Assembly: GCA_023213395.1 (NCBI GenBank) | Contig: CM041465.1 | Coordinates: 5,828,001 to 5,892,000 of the forward strand | Length of the DNA stretch: 64,000 nt | Origin: Cycas panzhihuaensis | Taxonomy: Eukaryota; Cycadophyta | Direction: 5' to 3' | In this document: positions 36,023-47,539 of the stretch, piece after piece | Layout of the letters: the number at the start of each line of letters is the position of its first letter | Numbering within the stretch: position 1 is the stretch's first letter | The notes under the pieces: model-generated | What the model was told of the DNA's origin: nothing | Database searches by the model: none | The model's input: only the letters and a program-made list of their open reading frames with translations | Position numbers and translations under genes: made by a program

Positions 36023-36830
36023 CTATGGGTTAATACGTGCAATGACATGTGACATAAGGGGGTGACTAGTCTCTCTAACAAGAGGAGTTCTAGGTTGGGA
36101 CCTAGAGCAGGAAGGGTGCCTCCTACTAGTGCGGAGGAAGGAGACGAGGTGAGGAAAGCCCTCATTCTCGTCATAGAACTTGTCGTCATTAAACAAAGCA
36201 AGGTACCCATAACTCTCGACACCAATAAGAGTAAAGTAAGTAAGACTAGAGGAAGAAGATGTAGGATCTTCTTCGAGATATGATAAATTGGGTATGCTGA
36301 TGGAGCAAGCTGAGGCATGAGTAGAAGGGCCTTTGTCCCCCTTCGTATGACCATGGCTTACTTGGTTGGTAGGACGAGTCTGTTTAACAGGTGGGTGTTC
36401 ATGGGAAACAACCCTCATTTGCCCATCGTGGATGAACTTAAGTTGCCATGGTCGACCTAAGAGAAGATTGTAGTCGACATCAACGTCAAGGACTACAATG
36501 TCGACGAGGATAGTTTTTCCCTCGAGAGTGAGCAGGATTGAAATAGATCCCAACAGAATCTTTTTGATACCATCGTAGCCTTGGCATCGCCATGGAATAG
36601 GTTCTAAGGCAGAGATGCCAAGCTCTTGCATAACACACACGGGCATGGCATTAACGAAAGAACCATTGTCGACAATAGTCCTTCGTAAGGTACAATCTGG
36701 TGTGTAAATAGTGATGGTGAAAGGGAAGTTCCATTAGCATTCCCTTTCACAAGTGGGGGGAAGGTCTTTAGGGTCAAAGGAAATGATAGGCTCATGGCTT
36801 TGGGTAATACCCAAAGCGTGAATAGGCGTG
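36023..36830 (-). pseudogene. Gypsy-3 aspartic protease region
   Basis: The retropepsin-like region that processes the polyprotein. On the reverse strand VDNGSFVNAM (about 36,650-36,680) holds the catalytic Asp in a D-N-G form. ILVDIVVLDVDVDYNLLLGRPW (the 12 residues around DYNLLLGRPW are clearest) ends the fold in the usual LGRPW hallmark. An open frame of 207 residues (36,646-36,023) continues into a low-complexity linker toward RT. Gypsy-2 resumes after its insertion within this linker (42,407). Confidence 0.8.
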
Positions 36831-37249
36831 TCACTTAACCCTAAAGCTTCCAAAAGGAGAGTTCATTGTTCAGGATAACTTCTTAAGACATCCATGATGG
36901 ACATCCCAGTGGCCATGGTACAAAGTTCATCGATGACAGAAAATGCCTTCCCCTTTGCTATGAATTGAGGAAGGGCTCTTCTGAAATCGTAGCAACCTGG
37001 ATGAATGGGAATAGTCTTGGGAAGTAACGAAGCTTCCAGAAGAGAGGTTTCTGGAATAAGATCAGAGTGTGAGATAGAAGAAGAGGTGCCAGATGCCTCT
37101 TTAGTGGCTTGAGACTAAGTGAGGGCATATAAGGGGGTGGCCTCAAGCATTTGGATTACCTTATTTCCCTTATTCTGGGACTGCGAAGGTGAAGGAGTAT
37201 GATAGTTGAGGGAACGCGAGGAAGAAGATGAATCCTGGATACCCTTCCC

Positions 37250-39481
37250 TTTACCGTGTGAAGGACGAGAATTCAGGGATCTTCCCTAGTTCTAGTTGTT
37301 CTTTGGTTGAGCATTGTAATCACGTTCCCCATGTTTGGGGAATGGATCTTTATAGACCGGTCGGCCAAGGTTGGTCCTTAAGGCCCTTCTAGGAGATAAG
37401 TCATGTTGTGGGGCATCCCTAGGATGTTGAGCCCTACAACGTGAGTTGTCATGGAAATACTCCCCATTAACAGAACACCACTTCTTCTCAAGCGAGGAAT
37501 CTGGCTTCCTTCCTTGAGAGGACTAAGTATTACCACCTTTAGGAGGAGCAGCTTGAGTAGCTTGTTGGATTTATTTGTTGGAAGTAGGTGATGAAGGAGC
37601 TTGTAGTTTAAGTTCCTTCATCATACATTCGAATGAACGTATAACAGAAGTGAGTAGATCTAGGGTGTTCTTAGTCGGATGAGAAGAGGACCTAGTGGAT
37701 TATTGTGGCTTGGTTTCTTTGGTTTAGGGTGGTACCTCATGACATTGTGAGGGCTTGAGAGGCTTCTTAAGTCCAGCCTGGATCTTAATTGCCTTAAATG
37801 CTAAGCACTTTACGATGGTGGAATCACATGTGGTTGCCCCCATCTTAAGGACTTCCACATGGACTTCAGGGTGAAGTGCATTAACGAAGAGGTCCCTCTT
37901 CAATTCCTTAGGCAAAGTAGCCTTAGTAGAATAGAGGAGGTCATGAAATCACTGTACAAAGTCACGATTCATCTCATCGTGACCTTGTTTAAGCGAAAGA
38001 AGGGATTTCATTCCACTTTCGAATAAACAAGCCACATCAAAATAGTTGATGAACTCATCCACAAGTTGCTGGAACGAGAAAATGGAATGGGCAGGCAGGT
38101 GATAAAACCATTTAAGGGCATCACCTTGTAAGGATCGTGGGAAAAAATTCATTAATATGTGATCATAGGCCTAGTAATCGATGCACACCATAAAGAAACT
38201 ACAGACGTACTCTACTGAGTCCTATGATGAAGTTCCATCGAACTTAGGAACTTTGGGGGGATGAGGTGGAAAATTGGTTCTTAACGCCTTAATAGACAAT
38301 GGTGTTGATCTATAATCCATGAAGGGACGTGCCCTCACCTGGACCATAGGATCGGCAAATGATGTAGGAGGTAATGGACAAGGAACAGATGGGTGTGGTA
38401 GGCCCATCCCTCCTTGAGGAAATGTCCCTTGCTGAAAAGGGACTTGAGGGTAAGTGCCTTGAAAGGAAGTTGGATTCCCTTGCAAAGGCACAACGTAAGG
38501 AGTTATGTAGGACGGGTGAAAGGAAGGGTGAGGAACCAGGTTTTGTCCATATGGGCCACTTGTGGGTGGCGCAACTCCATATGGATGTAACAGGTCCATC
38601 CCGTAAGCTAGAATATGGTTTCCTTTACTATGCCCCCAAGGCTGAGAAGTATAGCCTAGGGGTATATAAAGAGAAGGGCCATTAGGTTGAATTTAAGTAT
38701 ATGTAGGAGCAGACCCCACATGACTAGCAGTAGGGGTGTTAGTAGGACCTCTAGGCCTACTAGGAAATACATGTGCCATGGTAGGAAGTGGCATATTGGC
38801 TTAACTAGGAAAAGGTAACCCCAAGCTAGGAGAAAGACATACCACTAGAGGGCTCCGAAGAGCTGGGACCATGACGAGAAGTAGGAGGTGTAATAGATGT
38901 CCATAAGGTAGATGTAAGGATAGAGCGGAATGAATGTGTAGGCACAAAGGGGTTACTTGTTATGAGAGGTGTAGATGTAGATGAAGACAGTGGGATAGGC
39001 GCGGATGAGGACGATGCCCCACCATGCAAGACATCTTCAAACCATCTAGGACGTGATTGAAGATGAGCAGCATGAAAGCACTCGCTAAGGGCTTCAACCA
39101 TGTAAGCAGGAGGGGTATCTATGTGATCATAAGAGGTAGACGGGACCTCATACAAAGTAGACCCCTCAGGGCACTCCTCATAAGAATCACCAACTGGGTG
39201 GTGAATCTCGAGAGGAGATGGACCCTCTACTATATGAGTAGAGGGATGGGCATCAAATGGGTAATGTTAATTACCAGATAGTAAATAGGATCATCACCCT
39301 CTTGGGTGGATCCTAGAATAGATGTGGGGAACTCATGAGCTCCCAAAGCAAAGGCATGATAAGCCCAATCTAAAGGGTATCCTTCCATTGTCGAATTAGA
39401 ATCTGACGACGAAAGAAGACAATATGCAGGATCTTCTAACAATGGAGGTAAACCACGTAGGTGACGTGAGAAATGTCGCAT
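37250..39481 (-). pseudogene. Gypsy-3 gag
   Basis: Gag in several open pieces on the reverse strand. The N-terminus (39,481-38,830) matches the Gypsy-2 gag fragment. A Pro/Gly-rich part follows (38,599-38,222, 125 open residues). The retrotransposon gag domain is at 38,152-37,730 (FPRSLQGDALKWFYHLP, FQQLVDEFINYFDV, LPKELKRDLFVNALHPEVHVEVL). A C/H-rich block WCSVNGEYFHDNSRC near 37,455-37,500 is the likely zinc-binding site. Stops and shifts separate the pieces. Confidence 0.8.
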
Positions 39482-39625
39482 ACAAAACTTGCCAAAACGT
39501 TAGAAGAGAAAAGAGAAATGCAAAGTATGTGTTGGAGGCTGCCCAATGGAAGAAATAAGTGGAGAAGACCACTAAAAGGTAGTAGTACCAATAAAAAGGG
39601 ATAAGAACTAGCTCCCTTACTAGTA

Positions 39626-39646
39626 GGTCCCCAATATGGTCACTAG
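39626..39646 (-). other. Gypsy-3 primer-binding site
   Basis: The reverse strand reads CTAGTGACCATATTGGGGAC and one further C, immediately after the LTR end TCCA at 39,647. Confidence 0.7.
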
Positions 39647-40909
39647 TGGATGCGTGTCTACGGGATAGTCACTATGCTCAATAGGAGTGATGGTGGTCAA
39701 CAATGATGTTGAAGGTATGTGTAAGAACCTACAAGCAAAGAGAGCACCACGCAGGGCACCCCGTGCCCTGGAGCACGAGTTCAGAACCTGCGAATGGCAC
39801 CCAACTACCTTAAAATAGCCCTTAATCTGGAAGAGAAAGTTCATATAGAGGGTAGCCTAGATGGTCTCGAGAGGAAGGTCCTCCTACCCTTGGATGGCCG
39901 GAAGGGAAGGAGAGGAATCCTCAAGGAGTTTCCCTATGACGAAGGGAAACAAGTGTGAATGGAGTAGGTGAAAGGCTACGATGTAAGCGGGTCTCCCTTG
40001 GTTATTTGGTCAATGTAAATAGAATCAAGAGAGGGTGAGAGAGGGGCACTTAAGCCAAGTTTTCCTTTAATAACTAAAGGGGCAAGAGGAAAAAAGAACA
40101 AGTATTATATGTGCAAGCAAGCGATGCCAAACGAAATATACCTAAAGGGTATGTTTGGATTGGTAGGAAGAGGAAGAGGAAAAGGAGGGGTTCCTATGAT
40201 GTCCTTTTCCTATATGAGATAAGAATATCGCATATAAGTGCAAACAATCAATACCATTTACCCTTTCACTTTCATGTGATCTATTTAGCTAGAGCATAGA
40301 TTTAAATAAAAGCAAAAGGAGAAATGGAGGGATAAAGAGATAGATGTGCATACTCAAGAGGTGTAGCGGTCGACGGGAGACCTCAGCTACATGTAACGCA
40401 CACCCTCACACCAACAGGTGGATGTGTGACCAAGATCAACACAAAGGGAAGGGGCTTCCTTACCTTCCCCTTGTGAAAAGAAAGCAGAACAAAAGGAAGC
40501 GAATAGAATGAAAGAAAAGAAAAGAGGATAAAGCATACCCAGATTTAGAGGCCTTTTCCTTTCATGCAAAACCGCTCCAACCTGCACATACAAGAACTTA
40601 TCCCTTCCAAGAAGGGGCTGCGAAGAGAGCTATATATATATATATGCAAGTATATGTGATGTATATATCAAATTATTATATCGAGTTAGGAAAATACTAC
40701 TGCAAATAACTCCAAATCTCTCTCAAACAAAACACACACACACATCAAGAAAGAAGGCGAGAAGGGAAGCCTCGAGATGGCTAAACCCTCTGCTAGGTTC
40801 TCCACACTGCCTTTAGCACAATAAGGTGGGGAAAAAAGGCAACTTATGATAGCTAAGAAGCATGAGGATAAGTGTAGCAAAGTGTCGGAGAGGTATTAAA
40901 GTGATGGAG

Positions 40910-40925
40910 TTGCTACGGGTAGCAA
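40910..40925. promoter_or_regulatory. LTR hairpin (Gypsy-3)
   Basis: TTGCTAC and GTAGCAA are perfect 7-bp arms around GG. Counting from the shared TTCCAGGCCT anchor, it lies where the Gypsy-2 LTRs have the TTGCA hairpin. Confidence 0.45.
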
Positions 40926-41869
40926 TCTAGTGTACAAACCCCTACCAAGGTTTTCAAGGGATACCAATCAATATTGGGGATACTACGGGGGTCCAAATGG
41001 GAGGCATGTAGGCCTGGAATTAGTGCAGCAAGGGGCTGCACATGCTGATAATCTAGCGTAGGCCTAAGGTTCACCTTCTTCTAATTAACCCAAGAGAAGC
41101 ATGGGAGCAGGAGAAGAAAGGAGGGAAGGGGGTTGCCCTTGGGGAGTAGGCCTAAGTGGGGTTTCCCCTGCTTTGCACCCTTCACCCAACCTTTATGGAT
41201 CTTCTCCCACTGCTTCCTTAAGGAAAACTAGTGGAGGAAAGGTGAAAACCTAGAAATAAAAGGCCAAACTCAATGGAAATAATATTTGATATGGTTAAAC
41301 ATGGATAAAGCAAGCAAACACACTAGAAAATGAGTCTAACATGGAGATAACATATCATAAATCTTGAAAAAGGGTCTAAAGTATCTGCTAGGTTGAGTCT
41401 AGGGCAGGTTTGTCCCTGCAACCAACGAAGGAGAAAGGTTCCTACAAGGTTTTATAGGAGGTAACCCTAGGGATGGTCATAGGAGACACTTGTTGGGGTG
41501 AATTAGAAGAGAACCACACCCAAACTTGCTTGAGAATGCCTGGAGAGAAGCTTCCCGCCATGGAGAAGGGCCGTTGCAGGCATATCTTAAACTAGAGCTA
41601 TAGGAAATGTAGGCCTACAGATGCACCTGTAGAAGGAAGAGAGAAAGAGCAGAAGCTACAGTAGGAAATAGTTGAGTTGAAGAGCTAAGAAAGATCCAAG
41701 AGTGGTAAAATGATGATGGCTTTTGGATTTATACCTATCCCAACCCTAAATAAGTGAATAGGGTGTGAATAGGGATGAGTTGGATGCGAGACCACGTGGC
41801 AATTCTATGGAAAAAGTGAGAATTGCCACGATAGTTTTTTAAAAAATAACTTACAACAGTCGCACCACG

Positions 41870-41897
41870 GTAAACTTCGCAGTACCACTTATTTTAC
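41870..41897. promoter_or_regulatory. Decayed GTAC-centred palindrome in Gypsy-3 LTR
   Basis: GTAAACTTCGC-AGTACCAC-TTATTTTAC keeps its outer arms (GTAAA/TTTAC) and GTAC core but has several mismatches in between. Confidence 0.5.
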
Positions 41898-42406
41898 AGC
41901 GGTGCAGGACCAGAAAGCCAGAATGGCAATAAACTGGGTTTCGGGAGCCTTAGAAGGTGATGTGGTAGGCCTGAGAGGGGCTGGCCCCCTGTCTAGGTGG
42001 CTAGGACAGTCCAAAAGGCATATGAACAAGGCTAAAATGGGTATCAAAGTTTAAAGGTCCTAGGAACAGCATGGTAAGAGCTCAAAATCAGGGCATGAAT
42101 GGGTCATACAAATCAAATGAAGCTTGAGGCGATGTGGAGGTAGCGCAGAGGGTCATAGAGTGCCATGGGGATGCCTACCTTGTGGAAAGGTAGGTCCCAC
42201 TAGGTCGTCATAGACTCACAATATGACAAGCAGCATGATCAAGCCAAATAGGTGCAAGGTGATCATACAAATGAAGCAATTAGTCATGCAATGAGGCAAT
42301 ACTTCTGTTAACCTTTCCAAAGAAACAATAGAGGTGAAAATGAAGAAGCATACATGTGCTTACCTGAGTCGACCTATCTGTATCCATTCCCGATAGTTGA
42401 GAAACA

Positions 42407-43871
42407 CCCAGTAGACTCCTCTTACTAAGCAACCTAGCCAGTCTCATCAAGCGGTTCATGGCTAAGCAAAGGGCGATAAGGACCTTTCTACCCATGCCTC
42501 TGCTTGCTCCATTGACATCCCTAATCCATCTCCTCTAGGAGAAGACCCTTCATTTGTTTCTTCCAACCTCACATGTTTTGCCCTTATTGGTGTCAGAAGC
42601 TATGGGTACCTTACCATACTTAGCGATGACAAGTCTGATGGTGAGGATGAGGATTTCCCTTACCCCATTTCCCTCCTAGGCATGAGTAGGGGGCATCTCC
42701 TTCGTTCTAAGTCTCGATCTAGAACCCGCATTGTTGAAGAAACTAACTCTTCTCTTATGTCTCATGTCATTGTTCCTGTTGATTGGGCGACCCTTGAGTC
42801 TCCCCCTTCATCACCCCCTATAGGCAATGAAACCGGGGAGCCTCCTGTTATCCTTTATAGGGGACCTCTTTCTGACTCTTTCAAAGAGTCATTAGGTATG
42901 TCAAGCGATGTGTCGACCACCATAGTCCCGCTGCTTCTACTTCCTCTATCTCCTCATCTTCTCAAAGTGTGGTCATCCATGGGGTGGATTACTTCGAGAA
43001 GGACAAGGCTCTACTTGAGCATTTAGTGGGCTCTACACCTAATCTCCCTTCTGGTCAGCATAGGCTTAGCCACCAGAAGGTCCTAGTTATTGGGTCTTCC
43101 CTTGCCGACCCAATTTCGTCTCTTATTCAGCCCCTTTCTATTGACTGAGCCCCCCTTCACTTTGAGGAGGGGAATGCCATGTGCATGGGGGTAACCCAGG
43201 ACATAGTCCTTGCCCTAGGAAAAGTCATTAAGGTGGGAGTGAAATGCTCTCATGATGAAATGAAGGAGTATACCCTTCTATTCCAAGAGTTTTGAGATGT
43301 CTTCTTGTGGGACTATTTTGATATGAAGGGGATTGACCATTCGATCGTTACCCACAATCTCATCACTATTCCGGGCACTCGCCCCGTGTGTTAAAAGAAG
43401 TGCCCTCTTCACCCCAAGCTTTCAACTGCTATCGAGATGGAGCTTGAGAAACTCCTGAACGTGAGGTTAATCACTTCCATCGACTACCCTAAGTAGGTGT
43501 CCAACATTATCCTCGTTGCTAAAAAGAATGGGACAATCCCGATATGTGTTGATTTCTGAGGCATCAACAATGCATGTCCCAAGGACAACTTCCCACTTCC
43601 CTTCATCAATTAGATCATTGATTAAATCACAAGTTTTGAAGTCATGTTATTAATGGATGGTTTCTTCGGCTACAACCAAATTCAGATTTCTCTCAAAGAC
43701 CGTCATAAGATGACCTTCACTATCCTATGGGGTATCTTTGCCTATAAGGCGATGCCCTTTGGGTTAAAGAATATAGGTACCACTTATCAAAGGGTGATGC
43801 AGTTCATTTTTCACGACCTTATCAACAAATCTTTAGAGGTTTTCATGGACGATATGATGGGTCTCTCACAC
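42407..43871 (+). pseudogene. Gypsy-2 protease linker and RT N-terminal half
   Basis: Gypsy-2 resumes directly after the Gypsy-3 LTR. In one frame DLSTHASACSIDIPNPS and SYGYLTILSDD match the post-protease linker of Gypsy-3 (THASACSISIPNLS, SYGYLALFNDD). RT follows: LHFEEGNAMCMGVTQDIVLA, WDYFDMKGIDHSIVTHNL, LITSI, MDGFFGYNQIQISLKDRHKM (about 43,650), FAYKAMPFGLKNIGTTYQ and FMDDMMGLSH (43,845-43,874). Several stops are present. Copia-F is inserted right after the FMDD motif, and RT continues at 51,786. Confidence 0.85.
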
Positions 43872-43876
43872 ATTAG
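43872..43876. other. Left target-site duplication of Copia-F
   Basis: ATTAG, identical to 51,781-51,785 on the other side of Copia-F. Confidence 0.9.
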
Positions 43877-44240
43877 TGTGACGATGTTAATGTCACATGG
43901 TCATTTCATAAAGTTAGAATTAGATAAAGTTTTATATTTATAACTTTAGGATAAGGTGACTATGCTTAAATCACTTAAGTGAAATGACATAAAGTTCATT
44001 TCATTATAATTTCATGTAATCTCATTTGAATGCCATTGGGAGGGAAAACTCAAATTCCAAACCCTAATGAGCATTCTCATTATATAAGCTAAAATTACAT
44101 GGAGAGTGATTGTATTCTATGCTTCTCCTCTTTGAGCTCAAGCTATTAGAATTTCTTTTGTTGAGTACATTGTGCTTGTCTCTACTATTTGCCATTGTGT
44201 AGTGTTAGTGCACTAAATCCCTAGATCCATTCTCTCAACA
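43877..44240 (+). repeat. Copia-F 5' LTR
   Basis: 364 bp, TGTGACGATG...CTCTCAACA, partner of 51,420-51,780. A TATATAAGC box lies near 44,082-44,090. Confidence 0.95.
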
Positions 44241-44241
44241 A

Positions 44242-44254
44242 GTGGTATCAGATC
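44242..44254 (+). other. Copia-F primer-binding site
   Basis: GTGGTATCAGATCC, one change from the TGGTATCAGAGCC initiator tRNA-Met site, one base after the LTR. Confidence 0.85.
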
Positions 44255-46399
44255 CATTGGGTGGATCATAGTGCCACACTCACTTGCAAGGAGATTACAA
44301 GCTATATTCTCTTCTTCTTCACCATTCATGTGAAGTGAAGAGTTGAGATTTTTTTTAAAATCCATTTTTTAAAGCTCTTTTTATAGTAGATTTTTAGTAC
44401 AAAATTATATGTTATTATACTATTTTATTTCTACAGATAAGAGGAAGGAGGCTACCTAAAAGCAGCCTATTTGCAGACCTAAAAAGAGCACAGGAATTGG
44501 TCATCTTATAGCAATTTTCAACCATCTTTTTAAACCCCAAATTTGGCATTTTGGCATATGTTTAGTCCATTTTTGTAGGAAAAATTATATTTCCAGGTTG
44601 CAGAAGAAGAAATAAGTGAATTTCACTAATTAGAAGTAGATTTTGAAGTAAAAAATTAAATTGTACGGACATTGTATACATTGTACAGACTTCTATACAA
44701 CGGTATGGTAAAAAAATTTAAAGTGCTAAGAATTAAGTGAAATTCCACCAGTATGTGTGTTTTGGCCTCCTAAGTACTTTTGTCTATTGGAGTGACACAA
44801 GATTTTAAAGTTAAATGGGTCAAACAACCTATTTTATGTAGCTACTTTCTAAATTAAAAAATCTTAGATCTAACAAAATCTCAGGAGTTTTTTCTTGTTG
44901 TAATACATGTTTTTGGACCTCCTTGTCTTGATCTATCATTTAGGATAGGTCTTGCATGAATCTGATGCTCTGTTGAAAAGTTATGAGCATTTTAAGGTTT
45001 TCTAATATATTTTGGCCGCGAACTAAAATATTTTTTTTTTGCCTGTTTTTAATAAGATTTTTAAAATTTTTTTATATATTTGTAAAGTACAAGTCAAGAG
45101 TAACAAATCTAGAAATTTTTAACTTTTTCAAAAAATTTTAAAATTTGTGCCATATAGCAGTATAATAGGCGATGCAGATCACTTCTAATGAGACCTAGCT
45201 TGCTAAAAATTTGATTTTTCAGCATACATTGTATTTTTAAAATTTTTAGTTTTTTCACCTTCATTAAAAAAAAAATTATTGTATATAAGAGGGTTTTTTT
45301 CTTAAAGACATTTATAGCCTTTTTGGCTTTTAGAGGCCTATTTTGGCCCTTTTGTAAAACAAACAAGGCACTTAAATATTTTGTACTAGCCAATCATCTA
45401 GATCAGAGCAATATCCGATGATTTGGCTCATTATGTGTATGATTTTAATGGTTACATGCACTTGGAGACCTCATTGAGTGCCACTTGGGCACATAGAGTG
45501 CCACTTGGGCACATAGAGTGCCATTTGGGCACTAGGTGGACACATCATCACTATACTTGGACATAGCAATAATACTTATGTGGAATATTTACATTCAGTT
45601 TTTAGTTACTTTTACATGTCATTTAAGAATAAGAGCACTTTCTTTAAAATCAACTCATCTCGATGACTTCATATTGCCAGTTCTTGACTTGTGCGCATAC
45701 TCACTTTGGTTGAAATAGACCAAGGTTGGCCGAAGTCCAGGCCCTAACGGAGGTGTGAGTTTCATACTGGGTCTGGTCATAACTAGTATAGTAGTGGAGG
45801 GATAGGCTAGCTATACATACGGCCTCCAATCAGGGATTATCTTGATAACCATCCAGGAAAACTAAAAACCCTTAATTAAGATAATTAATTTAACTAGGCC
45901 AATATCCATCATAGCCATGGGACATGCACATACTTCTCTTCGTAGAGTATATCGCTACTCATTGGTGAATGAGGTAAGGACCGACAGTACCTGGACTCCA
46001 CGTTTACTTGGATTTCATCACTAAGGAACGGTGTGGGTATCACAAGTGAAGGCCATTAATTACGTATACTAGAAGCCCCCCTAAGGATCGACACCTCACC
46101 TACTTTGGACACAAGTTAGAGGTTTGGATTTGTTACACATCCTACATCACTTTGGTTATTAGTTGTATGAACCCACATGTTGGCTTCTATATAGGCCTTC
46201 TCACTTATCTTGATTAGATCACTTACATCACATACTTATTTGTGATCTCTTTGCTTCCACATCTTACATTGTATTACTTCATTATTCCCTGCTGCGTCAG
46301 GTAGACCTGTCATAAGTGTCATTGACTCCACCTTCTTCTAAATAGTGCATTTTCATACAAATTTATATATATCACTCTTATTCATCTTTTCACACCACC
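44255..46399 (+). other. Copia-F long leader
   Basis: More than 2.1 kb between PBS and gag with no protein homology. It is T-rich at 44,330-45,110. A three-unit 20-bp repeat is at 45,476-45,534. Most Copia leaders are much shorter. Confidence 0.7.
45476..45534. repeat. Three tandem 20-bp units in the Copia-F leader
   Basis: GAGTGCCACTTGGGCACATA occurs twice exactly (45,476 and 45,496), then once with changes. Each unit contains the short inverted pair GTGCC/GGCAC. Confidence 0.9.
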
Positions 46400-47390
46400 A
46401 TGTCGACCAACTTCAAGCAAAAAGTGAATTGTATGCTAAAGGGGAAGGAGAATTGGGATCTATGGTTCAAAGGAGTCAAGAACGTAGCCAAGTATGAGGG
46501 ACTCTGGCTGGACCACTTAGAGTCAACCCTGATAGTACCTGCTACTGACACCACACCACAGAGTGGTGGCACACCTCCTGCTCCTCCAGCTCATAATCTG
46601 CAATGATAATAGTGGATCATTGAAGACTAGAAGATCAGAGTAAGGATCCTTTTAGTTACATATTACTCCTTGCACAACCTGATTGATGACACAGAGTATG
46701 GCATTGTCTTCAAGGTCCTCGAAGTCCTCAAAAGAAACTTCGATACTCGATTAGACTTGGAGTTTGTTTATATGGTATTAAAGATGAACAAGATGTAAAT
46801 GTAGAAAGGGCAACCATATGAAACCATCAATGCTCTTTGTTCCATTAAACAGGCCATTAATAGGGATTTTAAGACCTAAATGAATAACTTGGGCCTTCCT
46901 AATTCAATCAAGTCTACACATTCCTAATTATAAGAACCTGCTAGGAAATCTTCAGTCATTTGGCACACTGAAGACCCTCGACTTTGAAGCGTTAGCTGAG
47001 AAGTTTATTGAACATGACAAGACCTTTGCTACCAGCTTCCCACTTTCAGATTCAACTCCTAATGTAGCATTTGAAGATGACATGGATGAGGAAGTATACT
47101 ACACCAAACAACAAGGTCAATCTTCATGTGAAGGAAGAAGAGGTCATGGAAGAGGTAGGGGAAAGCAACAGGGATAATAATAGAGGCAACAACAAGGTCA
47201 GCGGTAAAACAGTAGTCAAAAGACCATTAATTAGAGACAATCAAACAACAATGCTCCCATGTGTCAAAGGTGTAATAGGAAAGGACACCTTGCAAAAGAT
47301 TTTCGCATTGACTATAATAGATTGTCTCATCATCAACAATAGTAACATTAAGCCCACAATGTTGATGAGAGTCATGATGACTTATTTGTA
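46400..47390 (+). pseudogene. Copia-F gag (broken)
   Basis: It starts at ATG 46,400 (MSTNFKQKVNCMLKGKENWDLW), preceded by ACCACC, a plausible plant start context. The gag W.KGKENWDLWFKGVK block is clear. After a stop the homology continues over NLDLEFVYMVLKMNKM and YKNLLGNLQSFGTLKTLDFE. A zinc knuckle lies at about 47,255-47,300 (CQRCNRKGHLAKDF), with its last Cys changed to Phe. Several stops and shifts make it non-functional. Confidence 0.8.
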
Positions 47391-47539
47391 GGAGAAAATC
47401 TCATTGAGGCACGTATTCAACGAAGCATGGAAGCATCCACTTCATCTACTGCTTCTAGACCTAAGAGGTACATCGAGGCACATTATGGCATAGCCATCTG
47501 CCAACTTGATTTGCCACTACCTTAACCTCTTAGATAGGC

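Larger units (their letters stand above)
29545..42406 (-). mobile_element. Gypsy-3, inner minus-strand Gypsy element lacking its 3' end
   Basis: A reverse-strand element of the same family as Gypsy-2, inserted in the Gypsy-2 protease region. It begins with TGTTTCTCAAC at 42,406. Present in order are 5' LTR (39,647-42,406), PBS, gag, protease, RT, RNase H, integrase (to 32,813) and the antisense gene (30.2-32.16 kb). The second RNase H, PPT and 3' LTR that Gypsy-2 has after this point are missing. The left end near 29,500-29,550 is therefore a deletion junction, not an integration end, and no target-site duplication can be read. Confidence 0.8.
39647..42406 (-). repeat. Gypsy-3 5' LTR
   Basis: 2,760 bp, beginning TGTTTCTCAAC at 42,406 and ending ...GCATCCA at 39,647 on the reverse strand. 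It aligns along its length with the Gypsy-2 LTRs: CATCCCCATGGCACTC near 42,150-42,180, TTCCAGGCCT near 41,010 and others. It is about 340 bp shorter. It holds a decayed GTAC palindrome (41,870-41,897) and a different but equally placed hairpin at 40,910-40,925. Confidence 0.8.

Noticed and set aside
45110-45393. 94-codon reverse-strand frame in the Copia-F leader.
   Set aside because: Lys/Phe-rich from A/T tracts, with no homology and no counterpart.
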